DNA of 64,000 nt from contig JAAALK010000086.1 of the NCBI GenBank assembly GCA_019279435.1, forward strand, positions 18,397,913 through 18,461,912, read 5' to 3'. The notes below the pieces were generated by a model. It saw only the letters and a program-made list of their open reading frames with translations. It did not search any database and had not been told where the DNA came from. The DNA comes from Zizania palustris. Taxonomy: Eukaryota > Streptophyta > Magnoliopsida > Poales > Poaceae. Position 1 is the stretch's first letter. Every line of letters begins with the position of its first letter. Shown here one piece after another: positions 20,990-31,224 of the stretch. The position numbers and the translations under genes were made by a program.

Positions 20990-23452
20990 CTACACATGAT
21001 AAGAACGCCTCGATCGCTCAGTGCTGGGGTGAGTAAAATAATGGCGAGGCATCCAGCACTGAGTGACACGAGTAGTAGGCACAGTAAAAGTAGACGGTCT
21101 ACGCACATAAAAATCAGAATGATGCAAAGTGCGAGGTCTACCTACATGCAAAGAACGCAAAGCATGTCGAGGTCTCCTACTCTGACGAGGTACAAAGCTA
21201 CTCGCCCGAGGTCTACCACCATATGGAACATGGTGAACACCTCGAGGAGCAAAACCTCTCCGAGAAGCACGAGGAGCCTCGAAAACAGGACAAGAGTAAT
21301 ACTCAGACTCATGCATACCTAAAGATGGGTAATGCATGTCCTGATAGCTCATCGCCTGTGCACGTCGCTCATCCTTGATGCGACGGAAACAGAAACCAAT
21401 CAAATGACCCGCCCGCTGACAATAAGAACAATGAAACACTCTCCTGGGGGCACTCTCATGGGTCATAGGAGCAACTCTCACAGGCTCCTTGGGTTTCTTT
21501 AGAGTGGCTTTCTTGAGAGGATTTTTCTTGGCAGGAGGTGTGGTTTTCTTTGGAGGATGGGTAGGCTTTTTGGCTGATGGGGTGTTCAACAGATCTCTCT
21601 CTTTCTCTAGGGTGGTGGGAGAGGTGAAAACAGTTTTGGTCTTACTGTCTGAAGCTATCCTCTCAAAACCCAAACCTAGAGCTACCCCGGCTCTGTCAGC
21701 ACACAACTTGGTCTTGGCCAAGAGCAAATCCATCCTACCCTTTCCCTCAGTGCATTTATTAACCACAGAAAGAAGGTATTCATTTTCAGACATGAGGTTC
21801 TCAGCTCGCTCTCTAACAGTGCCTAGCTGGTCCTTAAGGGTAATGCACGTGTCACACACAGGCTGCACATCCTTAGAACTACCGGCCCTCTCCAATCTAG
21901 CCTCTAAATCATGAACATGCTTATCACGTAAATTAATGCTATCGCGTAATAAAGAGCAGTTCATGCAATCAATAACATCATGAGGTCTAGAATCCACCTC
22001 CAAAAGCTGCTTCTGTGCAGTCTCAAGCTCAGAGAGAGTTTGAGCATGAACAGAACGCAACTGAGCAAGCTCACCCATGACAACAGAACAAGACTCACAT
22101 TCAGCATCATCAAATTTAGACTTAAGCATGGCATATTCAGTAGACATATTTTCTAGCCTAAGTCTAAGGTCTTTTCTTTCTCTAGCGGCTTGCACAAGTA
22201 ATCTATCCTGACCTAGCACAACTTCATTCAGCTCATCTAATTTAATTAGAAGCTGGTCAGATGATAGGTTTACCTCAGATGAGTCAAGCTCATCGCCGCT
22301 GTGATCGCTGTCGGCCATGAAGCAAAGGCCGGTGAAGTCACGTCCCTTCTTGTCCTTCTTGTCCTCCTTCCTTGGGGACTCCTCCTCCTCAGAGCTCGAC
22401 TCCTCAGTTGAGGATGTGTCGATGTCGCTGAGAGCAGCAACAAAAGCTCTGGAAGCGGCCTTGGCTACTTTCTTAGCCATCTTGCCGCGCTTGCCCTTCA
22501 CAAAGGGCTTCCTCTCCTTTTTGTGGAATTTGGGGCGCTCACTCTCATCTCTCTTTTTGACCTTGGGGCAATTGGCCTTAATGTGAGAGGTGTCGCCACA
22601 TTCATAGCAGCCACTAAAACCACTTCTCCTCTGATCCCGTCTCTCATGATGAAAGCGGGTGAACCTCCGGGCAATGAGAGCAAGCTCATCATCAGCTAGA
22701 GTATCCACCTGCTCCTTTGTGATGGAGACCAGGGAGGACAAAGCAAAACCATCTGCTAGAACACAAGTGCCTGATGTGCTTGGTTCTGCAGTGGTGCCAC
22801 GGCTAGTGCTAGAAACCAATGCCAATGGTTGTGGCAAAGAGCTTCTGTGCACTGCAAGAGATGCCTTGGCAATCTCTGTGGACTTCAGCTTGCTAAAGAG
22901 TTCGTCACAGGTCAATGTGTCATAGCCTGTGGACTCCTCAATGCTGGATATCTTCACCTCCCATATGCTACGGTCAAGAGCATAGAGAAGCTTGATAGCC
23001 CTATCGTGATCACTGTAAGCAAGCGTCCCGTTGGATCGCAAGTTACTCACTATCGCGTCAAAGCGAGAAAACATGGCATCTACAGATTCACCAGGTGCCT
23101 GCACAAACAGCTGATACTGTTGATTGTAGGTGCTTTGGCGCCTGGCCTTAATCTGAGCAGAGCCCTCATGAAAGACAGTGAGTGTTGTCCAAATCTCCCT
23201 AGCAGTCCTAAGGTGCTGCACCCTATCAAACTCACTCCGACTCAAACCAATGAACAGTATGTTCCTTGCCTTCGAGTTGGCAATATACTGATCTTTTTCA
23301 GTTTGAGTGGTGCGGGTATCAGGGATGGAGTATTGTGAGTCCACAATCTCCCAAATTGCATTTCCTTGGCTTAACAAGTAAGCCTCCATGCGCACCTTCC
23401 AGTATGCAAAATCTGTCCCATCGAACAGAGGAATTTTACTGCCTCTATCCAT
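20990..23452 (-). CDS. Copia-B Gag (820 aa)
   Basis: Capsid/nucleocapsid protein of the element. It starts at ATG 23452, 65 bases after the LTR, in the usual leader position. The N-terminal third is a retrotransposon Gag domain (FAYWKVRMEAYL, GLSRSEFDRVQHL, REIWTTLTVFHEG, LLYALDRSIWEV). A CCHC knuckle CYECGDTSHIKANC lies near residues 281-294, followed by a Lys/Ser/Glu-rich stretch, a long predicted coiled coil (about 390-600) and a second knuckle CSYCQRAGHLIGFC near 675. The C-terminus is Arg/His/Pro-rich. RTTQT at 47-51 matches the dynein light chain (LC8) binding consensus. The frame ends at UAG (20992-20990) and Pol continues in the same frame. Confidence 0.93.
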   Translation of the reverse strand: MDRGSKIPLFDGTDFAYWKVRMEAYLLSQGNAIWEIVDSQYSIPDTRTTQTEKDQYIANSKARNILFIGLSRSEFDRVQHLRTAREIWTTLTVFHEGSAQIKARRQSTYNQQYQLFVQAPGESVDAMFSRFDAIVSNLRSNGTLAYSDHDRAIKLLYALDRSIWEVKISSIEESTGYDTLTCDELFSKLKSTEIAKASLAVHRSSLPQPLALVSSTSRGTTAEPSTSGTCVLADGFALSSLVSITKEQVDTLADDELALIARRFTRFHHERRDQRRSGFSGCYECGDTSHIKANCPKVKKRDESERPKFHKKERKPFVKGKRGKMAKKVAKAASRAFVAALSDIDTSSTEESSSEEEESPRKEDKKDKKGRDFTGLCFMADSDHSGDELDSSEVNLSSDQLLIKLDELNEVVLGQDRLLVQAARERKDLRLRLENMSTEYAMLKSKFDDAECESCSVVMGELAQLRSVHAQTLSELETAQKQLLEVDSRPHDVIDCMNCSLLRDSINLRDKHVHDLEARLERAGSSKDVQPVCDTCITLKDQLGTVRERAENLMSENEYLLSVVNKCTEGKGRMDLLLAKTKLCADRAGVALGLGFERIASDSKTKTVFTSPTTLEKERDLLNTPSAKKPTHPPKKTTPPAKKNPLKKATLKKPKEPVRVAPMTHESAPRRVFHCSYCQRAGHLIGFCFRRIKDERRAQAMSYQDMHYPSLGMHESEYYSCPVFEAPRASRRGFAPRGVHHVPYGGRPRASSFVPRQSRRPRHALRSLHVGRPRTLHHSDFYVRRPSTFTVPTTRVTQCWMPRHYFTHPSTERSRRSYHV

Positions 23453-23499
23453 GTCGCCAACAGATCACAAAACCGGTTAAGGTCAACTGGTGATCTTAA

Positions 23500-23514
23500 C
23501 CTGCTCTGATACCA
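23500..23514 (-). other. Copia-B primer binding site
   Basis: TGGTATCAGAGCAGG on the minus strand, two bases from the 5' LTR end. It is complementary to plant initiator tRNA-Met. Confidence 0.9.
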
Positions 23515-23516
23515 AT

Positions 23517-25473
23517 TGTTGGACCGGAAACGGCGACCAGAGGGGGGGTGAATGGGAGCTTTTAAAATTTCGGGCTAAAAACTTAGCCTTCGGTTCTGTT
23601 CTGTCTTCTGCGGAACAGGCTTCGAACACAGCCTTCGAAGGTCTGGTTCGGAGGTACTTCGACACCTTCGAACACAGGCTTCGGAGAGGCAAAAGTTCGA
23701 AGTCAAGAAGACTTCGCTCCACTTACAACCCTCGAAAACCAACTCTGCTAAGTCAGTGCAGGCTCCGCACACAGGGTGCTTTGAGCAAACTTCGCACTTC
23801 ACCCTTCGCAAGAGTGGACAACCCTCTGAGGACTTCGACCAAGTACTTGGCGACAGCAACGGGTGCTGGGCTTCGTACCCGAAGGTCTACACGCACACAC
23901 AACGGACTACGCTAAGGGCTTCGACACAGGAAGCACTACGGGAAATGAACAGGGCTTCGCTAGTAATCAGCGAGGTCTTGCCTCGTGTTACACAGAGCGA
24001 CAGCACACTGAAAAACACACTTCGCAAAGAAAACACCCTTCGCCAAGACAGGCTTCGGTGCACTAAACCAGCGAGGTATGCAACGCGAGCTCAAGCAAAA
24101 GCACAAAGAAGCAGAGCTTCGCTGCTTGAACAAGGAACACTGAAATAAATTGAACTCAGAATGAATACAGCGAGGTCTGTCTACAGGAGCTCAACAGTGA
24201 ATGCTCAAAGTGTTAAATGTTTCCTACCGAGCCCCCATATTTATAGCCCACGGCTTCATCCTAAGGAAGTGACTACTTTACCCCTAGGGTTTACATCCAT
24301 TTTGTCTCTACAGAACTAAGGGGTACAAAAGGTAGTCCACCTTTATTTTGGAGGCTTCTCTTGTCAGCTGCAGAGGGGACAGTGTCAGCCTTTTTCAGAA
24401 CAGACAGTGTCAGCCTTTACAGTGTTGACTTCTGGAACCTCCCTTCGCACGCGAGGGGTGCGGAAGCTTCGGCGAGAAGCCTGCAGCCTGTTGGCCTTCG
24501 CTCCGCCGAAGAAGACCTTCGATACAGTGACGGTTTTGAGCCGAAGCCGTCAAAGCCCTTGGGCCTTCGCACCACCACCTCCGGAGTGGATCACCACGGC
24601 TTCGCAGCTACTCCGAGCTCGAACACCGTCCGTCCGTGTACCGAAGCCATGCATGGCCGAAGCACCTCAAGTCAACCTCACTCCGAAGCCCACCTTCGGA
24701 GTACCACCCTTCGAAGTCCCTCCTTCGTCCAAGGCCTTCGCATGAAGCATTCTATGAGCACTCCTTCGCAGTGCCTCTCCCCGAGCACACTCCACGACGA
24801 GCCTCACCCGGACCATGCCTTCGATGCGCCTCGACTTCTGAGACCTTCGTCGGGCCACCTTCGAGTGTCTCCATCCGGAGCACACTTCGAACACCTTGCC
24901 TCCGCAGAGGACTTGGTCCACCAACTCCGAAGTCACTCCATTCGGAGTACCTTCGAAGCGCCTCACCTCCGAGGACTTTGTCTCGGAGTACCTTCAGCCG
25001 GAGCCACACTCCGCACTCTCTGCCTTCACCTGGCGCGCCTCGACCCGAGGACCGACCCGGACCACCTTCGCAGCCACCGTGACGGAGCTCCCCGCTCCCC
25101 TGGCATCAAGCCACCCGCTTGACCCAGGTTCACCCGGCTCGAACCCTGTCCGTCGCCTCCGAAGTCCCTGCGCACCACCGACAAGCAAACAAGTGTATCC
25201 AGTACTCCGGAGACCTCTCCGGGTTAGCAACCTTCGGCACACACTCCGGTGTACCGCCCAAAGTACCGAAGCCTTCGGTACAAACCCAGTCATCGCGTAC
25301 TGCCGGACCCCTCCGACAGGTACACTCCGCTGCAACAGCTGCAGCAAGCAAACACCTCCGAACACCCTTCGGAGGTACCACCTCCGAAGCCCCTTCGGAG
25401 GTACCCTTCGAACAGAGGGTAAAAACCTGTCAATCACTCATCACAAAACACCGAAACCACCCTTGGTTTCTCA
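23517..25473 (-). repeat. Copia-B 5' LTR
   Basis: Upstream LTR in element orientation, same length as 14690-16646 and no difference found by eye. Transcription would run toward lower coordinates. Confidence 0.95.
24238..24245 (-). promoter_or_regulatory. TATA box of the Copia-B 5' LTR promoter
   Basis: TATAAATA on the minus strand, followed downstream by an R-U5 segment of about 700 bases to the PBS. The 1.2 kb upstream (24246-25473) is packed with CTTCGAAG and CTTCGGAG-type palindromic words that could be enhancer elements. Confidence 0.65.
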
Positions 25474-26299
25474 GAAAGCCTCTAAACAGAAATTAAGAAA
25501 GCCTGTGAGGTTTGCTCCCAAGACCCATGCACCTACCCCTAAAAAGATTTTTCATTGCTCATATTGCCAGAGGGTGGGACATTTGGTTAATTTCTGTTTT
25601 CGTCGTATGAAGGATGAGCGACGTTCTTGGGAGATGGGGACATGGGACATGTATCAGCCACCTGTTAGTATACATGAGCTTGTCTCTCATTTTCGTTATC
25701 ACTTTCTTGAGGCTCCTCGTGCTCACATTAGAGGATTTGCCCATCGTAGGATACACCATGACTCATATGGTGTTAGATCACGTGTTAGTGGTTTTGATCC
25801 TCGATAGGTTGGGAGACCTCATCGTTTTATGGCTCTCACCATTTAGGTAGACCTCGAACTTTTTATCATGATTCATATCTTGTGCGTAGACAGTCTACTA
25901 CTGCTTTTCGTACGACTCAAATTTCTCAGTGATGGATACCACGATAGTTTTTCACTCACCCCAGCACTGAGCACTCGAGATTTTCTCATTTTATGTAGGT
26001 AGCAAATGGAGGCTTAGAGAACAAGTGGATCATAGATTACATCATGGATTACAGTTGTTCATGCCACATGACCGGGAAGACATCATGGTTCTCCAGCCTC
26101 ACCTCGACCTGACGACGTGAGTACATCACCTTCGGCAACAATCGAAGGAGCAAAGTGATAGGCACAAGTATGGTTAGAATTAATGAAAATTTCATTCTCA
26201 AAGATGTCGTTTTGGTTGAGGATTTGGGTGGCAACAAAGGGCAACTGCTTTTAATATAAGTAATTTCAATGGATATAACGATGTAATTAGATTTTATAT
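25474..26299 (+). pseudogene. Copia-A gag C-terminus and start of pol
   Basis: Continues Copia-A after Copia-B: second knuckle CSYCQRVGHLVNFC, KDERRSW, FTHPSTEHSRFSHFM, then an in-frame TAG (25996-25998) at the same place as the Copia-B gag stop. After the TAG come GGLENKWIID, CSCHMTGKTSWFSSL, ITFGNNRRSKV and LKDVVLVEDLG. Protease has lost DSG (reads DYS). Further stops follow, and the element ends at 26299 where a Gypsy LTR begins. Confidence 0.82.
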
Positions 26300-26906
26300 T
26301 GTTGGTGGAAATAACTTTACCCTAACAGGGTCTAAATGACATCACCTGTGAAGCCTCTACAAATTCGAAGCCTACTGATGAGTCAAAGCCGATAAAACTA
26401 GTTGAAGACCCCTATGTCTTGCCTAAAGCAAAAGCATCTAATACTACCCGAAGACTACTTCAGAATCCACAAGACCAAGAGTTAATTATGGAGCTATATG
26501 AGCACCGAAGCCCCCTACAAGACACTCCGAGCTTTGCTCGAGAGAATGGCAAAGCCTACTTCGACCATAAGGCCTCGATACTTATGCTCTGATGTCCCTT
26601 CGCAATCCTCCATACTTCGGAGACCACTCCGATATGAAGCCTCTGGCCTATACTCTAATACAAGTTCTAAACATCTTAAGGAACACTTTAGCATGAAGAC
26701 CAAAACTGGGGGCCTTCATCCTTGGTATCTTCACATGTATTTGCATAAGAGTTTACCATTTACCTCTATGAAGTCTTATAAACAAAGTCCTCTCTGACGA
26801 TTGTAAGTAGAGGGTAAAATGATATTTTCCTCTTGTATTTTGCCTATAAATACTAGGCACCTCCAATGTAAAAGGATATATGATACATAATACAAAAACT
26901 ACTATG
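26300..26906 (+). repeat. Gypsy-C left LTR, 3' part missing or rearranged
   Basis: Aligns with 43547 onward up to the block CTCCAATGTAAAAGGATATA and ACAAAAACTACTATGA. Beyond 26906 the right LTR has about 120 more bases ending CGCCAACA, whereas the left continues with a repeated TATTTTCCTCTTGTATTTTG and then unrelated sequence. Confidence 0.75.
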
Positions 26907-27429
26907 ATATTTTCCTCTTGTATTTTGCCTAGTACTAAATTAGCCTCCCTACCACTATCTACGTAATCAATCCTAAAGTATACCTCTGAAGGTGTCTCCG
27001 AAGTCCTACAAAGACTCTGCATGCTTCCCTTCGGCTAGGGGCTTCGAATAGACTCCGAAGGCTTCACAACCTTCTCTTTGCCCTTGGAGGCCCTAAGGGC
27101 TCCGAGGCAAACTTCTACACTTCACTTCAAAGCCCTAGGTCTCTGGACCTTTTGGACTTCCGAAGGTATGCATATGCCTTTCCTCTACCCGATCTCAAAG
27201 GTGGGTTCGACGTGAGATAAATAAAGTCAACACATGTGGGAGTATGCTTTGGGTTCTATCAAACGTCCCTAAAAGTTTGGTGAGATCCACTCCACCCTTA
27301 TCGTTACATAGCATCTTCGGGCCCATAGCGATAAAAACACATGACTCCGAGCTTGCATCCCGAAGCATCCAAAAAAGAGTTGAAGGTGACTCAAGATTCT
27401 AATGTGATCCATTCCACCCTTATATCGTA
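26907..27429. other. Gypsy-C spacer without coding signal
   Basis: No gag or pol motifs. The sequence is rich in CCGAAG and CTTCGAA words like the neighbouring elements. The gag-pol region expected here appears deleted. Confidence 0.5.
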
Positions 27430-27826
27430 AATCTCGGAGCCTTGCTTTGTCTCATATCAAATAAATCTCGAAGCCTTGCTTCGCATTCAAATAAGTTTTG
27501 AAGCCTTGTTTTGAATTCTTTAAATAAATATCGAAGCATTGTTTCATATTAAATAAAGTTTGGAAGCCTTGCTTCGATCATTAATAATCTCTGAAGCAAA
27601 GCCTCACATTTAAAATAAAGTTCTAAAGCCTTTGCTAGATAACAAAACCAAAGACTCACTTTGTGTCGATCAAAATCTGAAGCCTTGCTCCGCCTGTCAA
27701 TCCTAGAATCTGAAGCCATGATTCGCTCATTAATCATGTATCTCGAAGCCTTGCTTCGTTCAGAAAATCAGAAACCTTGCTTTGCCATATAAACCCGAAG
27801 CCTGACTTCGCATATTTCTAATTTAC
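27430..27826 (+). repeat. Degenerate tandem array of about 11-12 hairpin units
   Basis: Units of about 30-33 bases (one longer) follow the pattern ATCTCGAAGCCTTGCTTCG, a variable AT stretch, then AAATAA. In well-kept units CGAAGC-CTT-GCTTCG is a perfect 6-bp stem with a 3-base loop. The array lies between the left LTR and the antisense exons, the place where Tat-lineage elements carry hypervariable tandem repeats. Confidence 0.75.
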
Positions 27827-29200
27827 ATCTTCACGAGTGAACAGGAGAGAAAAAATCCTCGGTCCAACACTCGAAGCACCTATATATATAAAAAGAACCA
27901 TACCACCAGATGCATCCCTTTGCATACTCAAAAGCACTAAACTTCGAGTCACACTATTGCACACACCGGCTTGGCTGAAGTCCCTAACTGCCACATGCAA
28001 GGGGGGCCGACAACTATACGTGTGGAGTGTGCTTCGTATATACTCGTTCAGAGTGGGCTTCATTTGTACTTGCTCGGAATGTACTTCGTTTGTCACCACT
28101 CCTACTGGTTGTAACGAAGTCTTAAATACACATGCAAAGTTTTAAAGAAAATGAATTTCACTATCACCAAATACAGTTGTGAAGTACATAATCGTGCTTC
28201 AAAAACAAAAGTTACGAAAAAGAAGCATCAAAGCCTAACAACCAGCGGGTCTGCGTTGTTGAAAAACCGGACCCCCACTTTCTCTTCTTGCGACGAGGTC
28301 CCCCTCGGTTGGATGAACCCTCACCGCGGCTAGACCGCCCGCGCTTTGAGGTCTGAAGAGCCTTTCTTTACTCTTGTAGATCGACCCAAGTCCAAGTCGC
28401 AGGTGGCCCCATATCAAAAGCGGAAAAATCAAGGGCTTCGTCATCATTTTGTGCTGGCGCGCTCGAAGGCTATACCCCTTTGTCTTTAAGAACTACTTCG
28501 AAACTGCATAAGTCCGGTGAAGACGAAGAGCTACAAGGGGCTCGGCTTATATGGATGCTAACAACTCTTGGTTCACTTCGGGTATGACTTCACACTTATA
28601 ATCGCGTGGTATTTTAAATCGAGGGTGGACTTTGGACCTATCTACTTCGAACACTATCCACCGGTGACGAAGTGCTTCCTAATCTTCAAGTACTTCAACA
28701 TCAACATCGACATTCGAAGATTGAGCCTAGGCAAGTCCAAAGCACCCCCATTTTATTAATAAACTGATGAAATTTGCTTTATAGGCCCACAACTAAGTAT
28801 TACAAAGCGAAGCCTAAGAGATCCACACCTTCGAAGAAGGAGGGTTTGATCCTAAAGGGGGCGTGCATTGCCTCACACGCCACTAGCGGTCGACCTCTTG
28901 GAGTTCGAGGGCTGCTTCGCACGCTTGTGCCTTCCAAGGCTGGTGAAGTTAACGCTAGACCTCAATGACTTCTAGAGCTGGCGAAGTCAGGCGAGGCCCC
29001 CCAAAAGCCACCAGTTTGCCGAAGGTCGTTGCTTAGAGCCTTAGAGGGGATGGCACCCTGCCTCGTGGAGCATCTAAAGCAACCCTTGATCAGCCACCCT
29101 TCCCTAGTCTGCGCAAAGCCCACTAGCATGTCCTCCATGACACGAGCGGCCGTATGAAGAAATCCAAGTCAATGCCCAATCTGATCTTGGGCGCCAAAGT
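27827..29200 (-). other. Gypsy-C region probably holding decayed 3' exons of the antisense gene
   Basis: By position this matches the last exons of the Gypsy-D antisense gene, but I could align only vague charged or serine/arginine-rich translations on the minus strand. There is no independent open frame of note. TTCG/CGAA words remain frequent. Confidence 0.35.
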
Positions 29201-30620
29201 TCAGCGTCTAGCAACTAGTCCCCAAGCGTCCCATAACTCCGGTAAGAACGGAGGTGGGTTTGTCAACCCCCGGACAACTTCGACGTTCTTAGACTCCAAA
29301 AGTTGTTTGGCAATGCAAAGTATGGTGATCTCCGCTCTCAGCTTCATGTTCTCCTCCTTCGAGGCCTTAAGGGGTTGCCAGATGTCTTCATCCTCCGAAG
29401 TCTTCATTGCCATGGCCTAGCACACCTCATCTCCACTTCGCCCATCAATGCCTCAACAGTTGTTTCGACTCGTTGTTGAGGTTGGGTGGCCTCTGAAGCT
29501 TGTTGACAAAGGTTTCTAACATCCTCCGTCGTGATGCCTTCTTGGCAGTCTACAACGATGGCAACTCCATGAAGCAAGGAAAAGGCTTGATGAAACAAAG
29601 AACAAAAGAGACTATTAGAAACAAGAAAAAGCTAAGGGCTTGGCGAACCCTCTACAAGCTCTGCTACCTGAAGAAGAGCCCCTTCGACAGCCATAGCGAG
29701 GTCTTCATGGTGGTAGCAGCTCATCTCTGCTACCAAGTCACTACCCGTGAGGCCCTTGCCTCCTCAGAGGAATTGAGACACCATTTCACTAGCCAACACC
29801 CTCGGCGAGATGAAGGACCTCAGCAAAGGCACTCGTCTTGTGGGCACCTCCGAGGATGGGCTCCGGTCGACGACCTCCACGACATCGTCCAGAGGGGCTT
29901 GATGGGATGCATCCCCTTCAACTACCCTTCCGTTCTCCTCTTCGTCCGAAGAGTCCTCATGGGACCCTCCGCTGCTACCTTTGCTATTTCTATAGGATTC
30001 CTCCGCTTTGACGGCATTAGGGTTTGCAACCTCAGCTTCGACAGCATCTACAGAAAAGAAAAAAGAAGTCAGAGACAAGTTAAAACAAGGCATAAAAATA
30101 ACCAAGACGTCCGAGTACCTTTGGCTTACTCCTCGACGGGGGAGAAGTCTAGGCAATTTGAAGGCTCAAAGAGATCCGCCCAGTCTCCTAGTTGGGCTCA
30201 CAAGGCCACCGGCTTTGAACCCTCAGCCGCAACCGTTAGTGTGACCTCTTGCTCTCCTCCGGGTGTAGGGCTCGAAGGCGGCAAGGTCTCCGCTCTAGGG
30301 GTTTCGGAGTCTAAGGCCACTTGGGGTGTTCTAGAGGGTTCCGCATAATCTAAAGGCCCTTGAGTACACTACGACGACGAACCATGTTGTTCATCATCAT
30401 TTGTTCTCTTCCGTTTTGACCCTTCACCTAAAGGCACGGGGTCCGAGAGCTCCAAGAGCGTGGGTACTTCATCAACACCAAGCCAAGCCCATACTCGGTT
30501 ATACCACTCCTAGGTCCCTACCAGAGAAAGGCAGCGACTCCGTTCATCTAGTGTTGGAGCCCCCAAGACACGCTCCACAGCTATGACCACTGCTTCCAGC
30601 ATCAATACTTTCCGCTTGGA
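29201..30620 (-). pseudogene. Gypsy-C antisense gene remnants (homologues of Gypsy-D exons 2-4)
   Basis: On the minus strand near 30610-30470 the translation keeps ILGAPT-like and WYNRVW-like matches to Gypsy-D exon 2 (VLGAPTLDE against ILGAPTPTE). From about 30050 to 29700 a Ser/Glu-rich stretch leads to PLLRSFISPRVLASEMVSQ, the counterpart of exon 3 PLLTPFLEERTGLSTLVK. 29413-29201 is a Glu/Lys-rich coiled-coil-like piece as in exon 4. Stops and frame changes make it non-functional. A likely acceptor (TTTTCTGTAG) remains near 30050. Confidence 0.6.
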
Positions 30621-30668
30621 TGCAAACAGTGGACCCTAGTGATCATAATCGATAAACGAAGTACCGAG

Positions 30669-31162
30669 TGTTGGGGGAAAATATCTCATCTTCGGGGTTA
30701 TTGTCAAAGCAGGATAAAGACAGTCAACCAGTTCGAAGATTCTCCGAAGATCATCTTAGAAGATGCCCAGAACCCCGTTCGAAGATCAAAGACAGGCATT
30801 GGTTCGAAGTATGTCTTCGAACTAAAGCCCTTCAGGATCTTTTCTGCCAGCTAAGATGGAAGACTTATCTTCTTTCTTATTAGATTAGTCTTTACCATTT
30901 TAGCCCTATTAAGGAAACCGAATAGTTTCCTTAATGTCGGTTGTAATAGAAGGGTAAATAGGTCTTTTCCTTAATGTTTGGGCCTATAAATACCCCCCAT
31001 TTCACCCTGTAATAGGGACCGAATACAAGTGATTCAATACACACTTTCGAACTATTCTAAGCTATTATCCTTTCGGAGGCTTAGAACAGTTTGCTTCACA
31101 AACACTTCGTTTGTTAGTTTCTTTTCTACAGAAACCTGTTAGCGTAATCTTTTACGCCAACA
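30669..31162 (+). repeat. Gypsy-D 5' LTR
   Basis: Begins TGTTGGGGGAAAATATC and ends TTTTACGCCAACA. A TATA box (TATAAATA) lies at 30985-30992, giving a U3 of about 350 bases and a short R-U5. Confidence 0.95.
30985..30992 (+). promoter_or_regulatory. TATA box of the Gypsy-D 5' LTR
   Basis: GGCCTATAAATACCCC; the same word is at 41955-41962 in the 3' LTR. It would drive the sense genomic transcript. Confidence 0.7.
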
Positions 31163-31164
31163 GT

Positions 31165-31182
31165 TGGCGCCGTCCGTGGGGA
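31165..31182 (+). other. Gypsy-D primer binding site
   Basis: TGGCGCCGTCCGTGGGGA, two bases after the LTR. The TGGCGCC start is typical of Tat-lineage elements; I do not assign the exact tRNA. Confidence 0.75.
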
Positions 31183-31224
31183 ACCTAGTCCGAAAGACTT
31201 CGTTCTCTACCAACTTCTTACATC

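Larger units (their letters stand above)
14690..25473 (-). mobile_element. Copia-B: young, nearly intact sirevirus-like Copia retrotransposon (10.8 kb)
   Basis: In element orientation the parts are 5' LTR 25473-23517, PBS 23514-23500, gag 23452-20990, pol 20989-17822, an untranslated stretch, PPT 16656-16647 and 3' LTR 16646-14690. GAAAG occurs on both sides (14685-14689, 25474-25478). The LTRs are each 1957 bases at a constant offset of 8827, and all open frames inside them are identical, so insertion was recent. Large Gag with two zinc knuckles, long LTRs and the pol sequence fit the sirevirus (Maximus/SIRE; Opie-Ji-like) lineage. It sits in antisense orientation inside its relative Copia-A. 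Confidence 0.95.
7061..26299 (+). mobile_element. Copia-A: old sirevirus-like Copia element, truncated and multiply interrupted
   Basis: A 5' LTR (7061-8736), PBS and gag are present, then the start of pol, ending abruptly at 26299 within the gag-preintegrase region; no 3' LTR is visible. Gag is interrupted by foreign DNA at about 9395-13343 and by Copia-B (14690-25473, duplication GAAAG on both sides). Gag and pol pieces align in order with intact Copia-B, so both belong to one family or to sister families. Many stops show it is dead. Confidence 0.85.

Noticed and set aside
24896..25807. 303-codon frame ending in a zinc-knuckle protein
   Set aside because: It runs from LTR sequence across the 25473 border into Copia-A gag; the apparent fusion is an insertion-junction artefact.
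27430..27826. CRISPR-like array
   Set aside because: Repeats are degenerate, units too short and there are no unique equal-length spacers; the setting is a plant retrotransposon.
29500..30348. 282-codon plus-strand frame
   Set aside because: Opposite strand holds the antisense-gene remnants of Gypsy-C with matching motifs; the plus-strand translation has no recognisable family.
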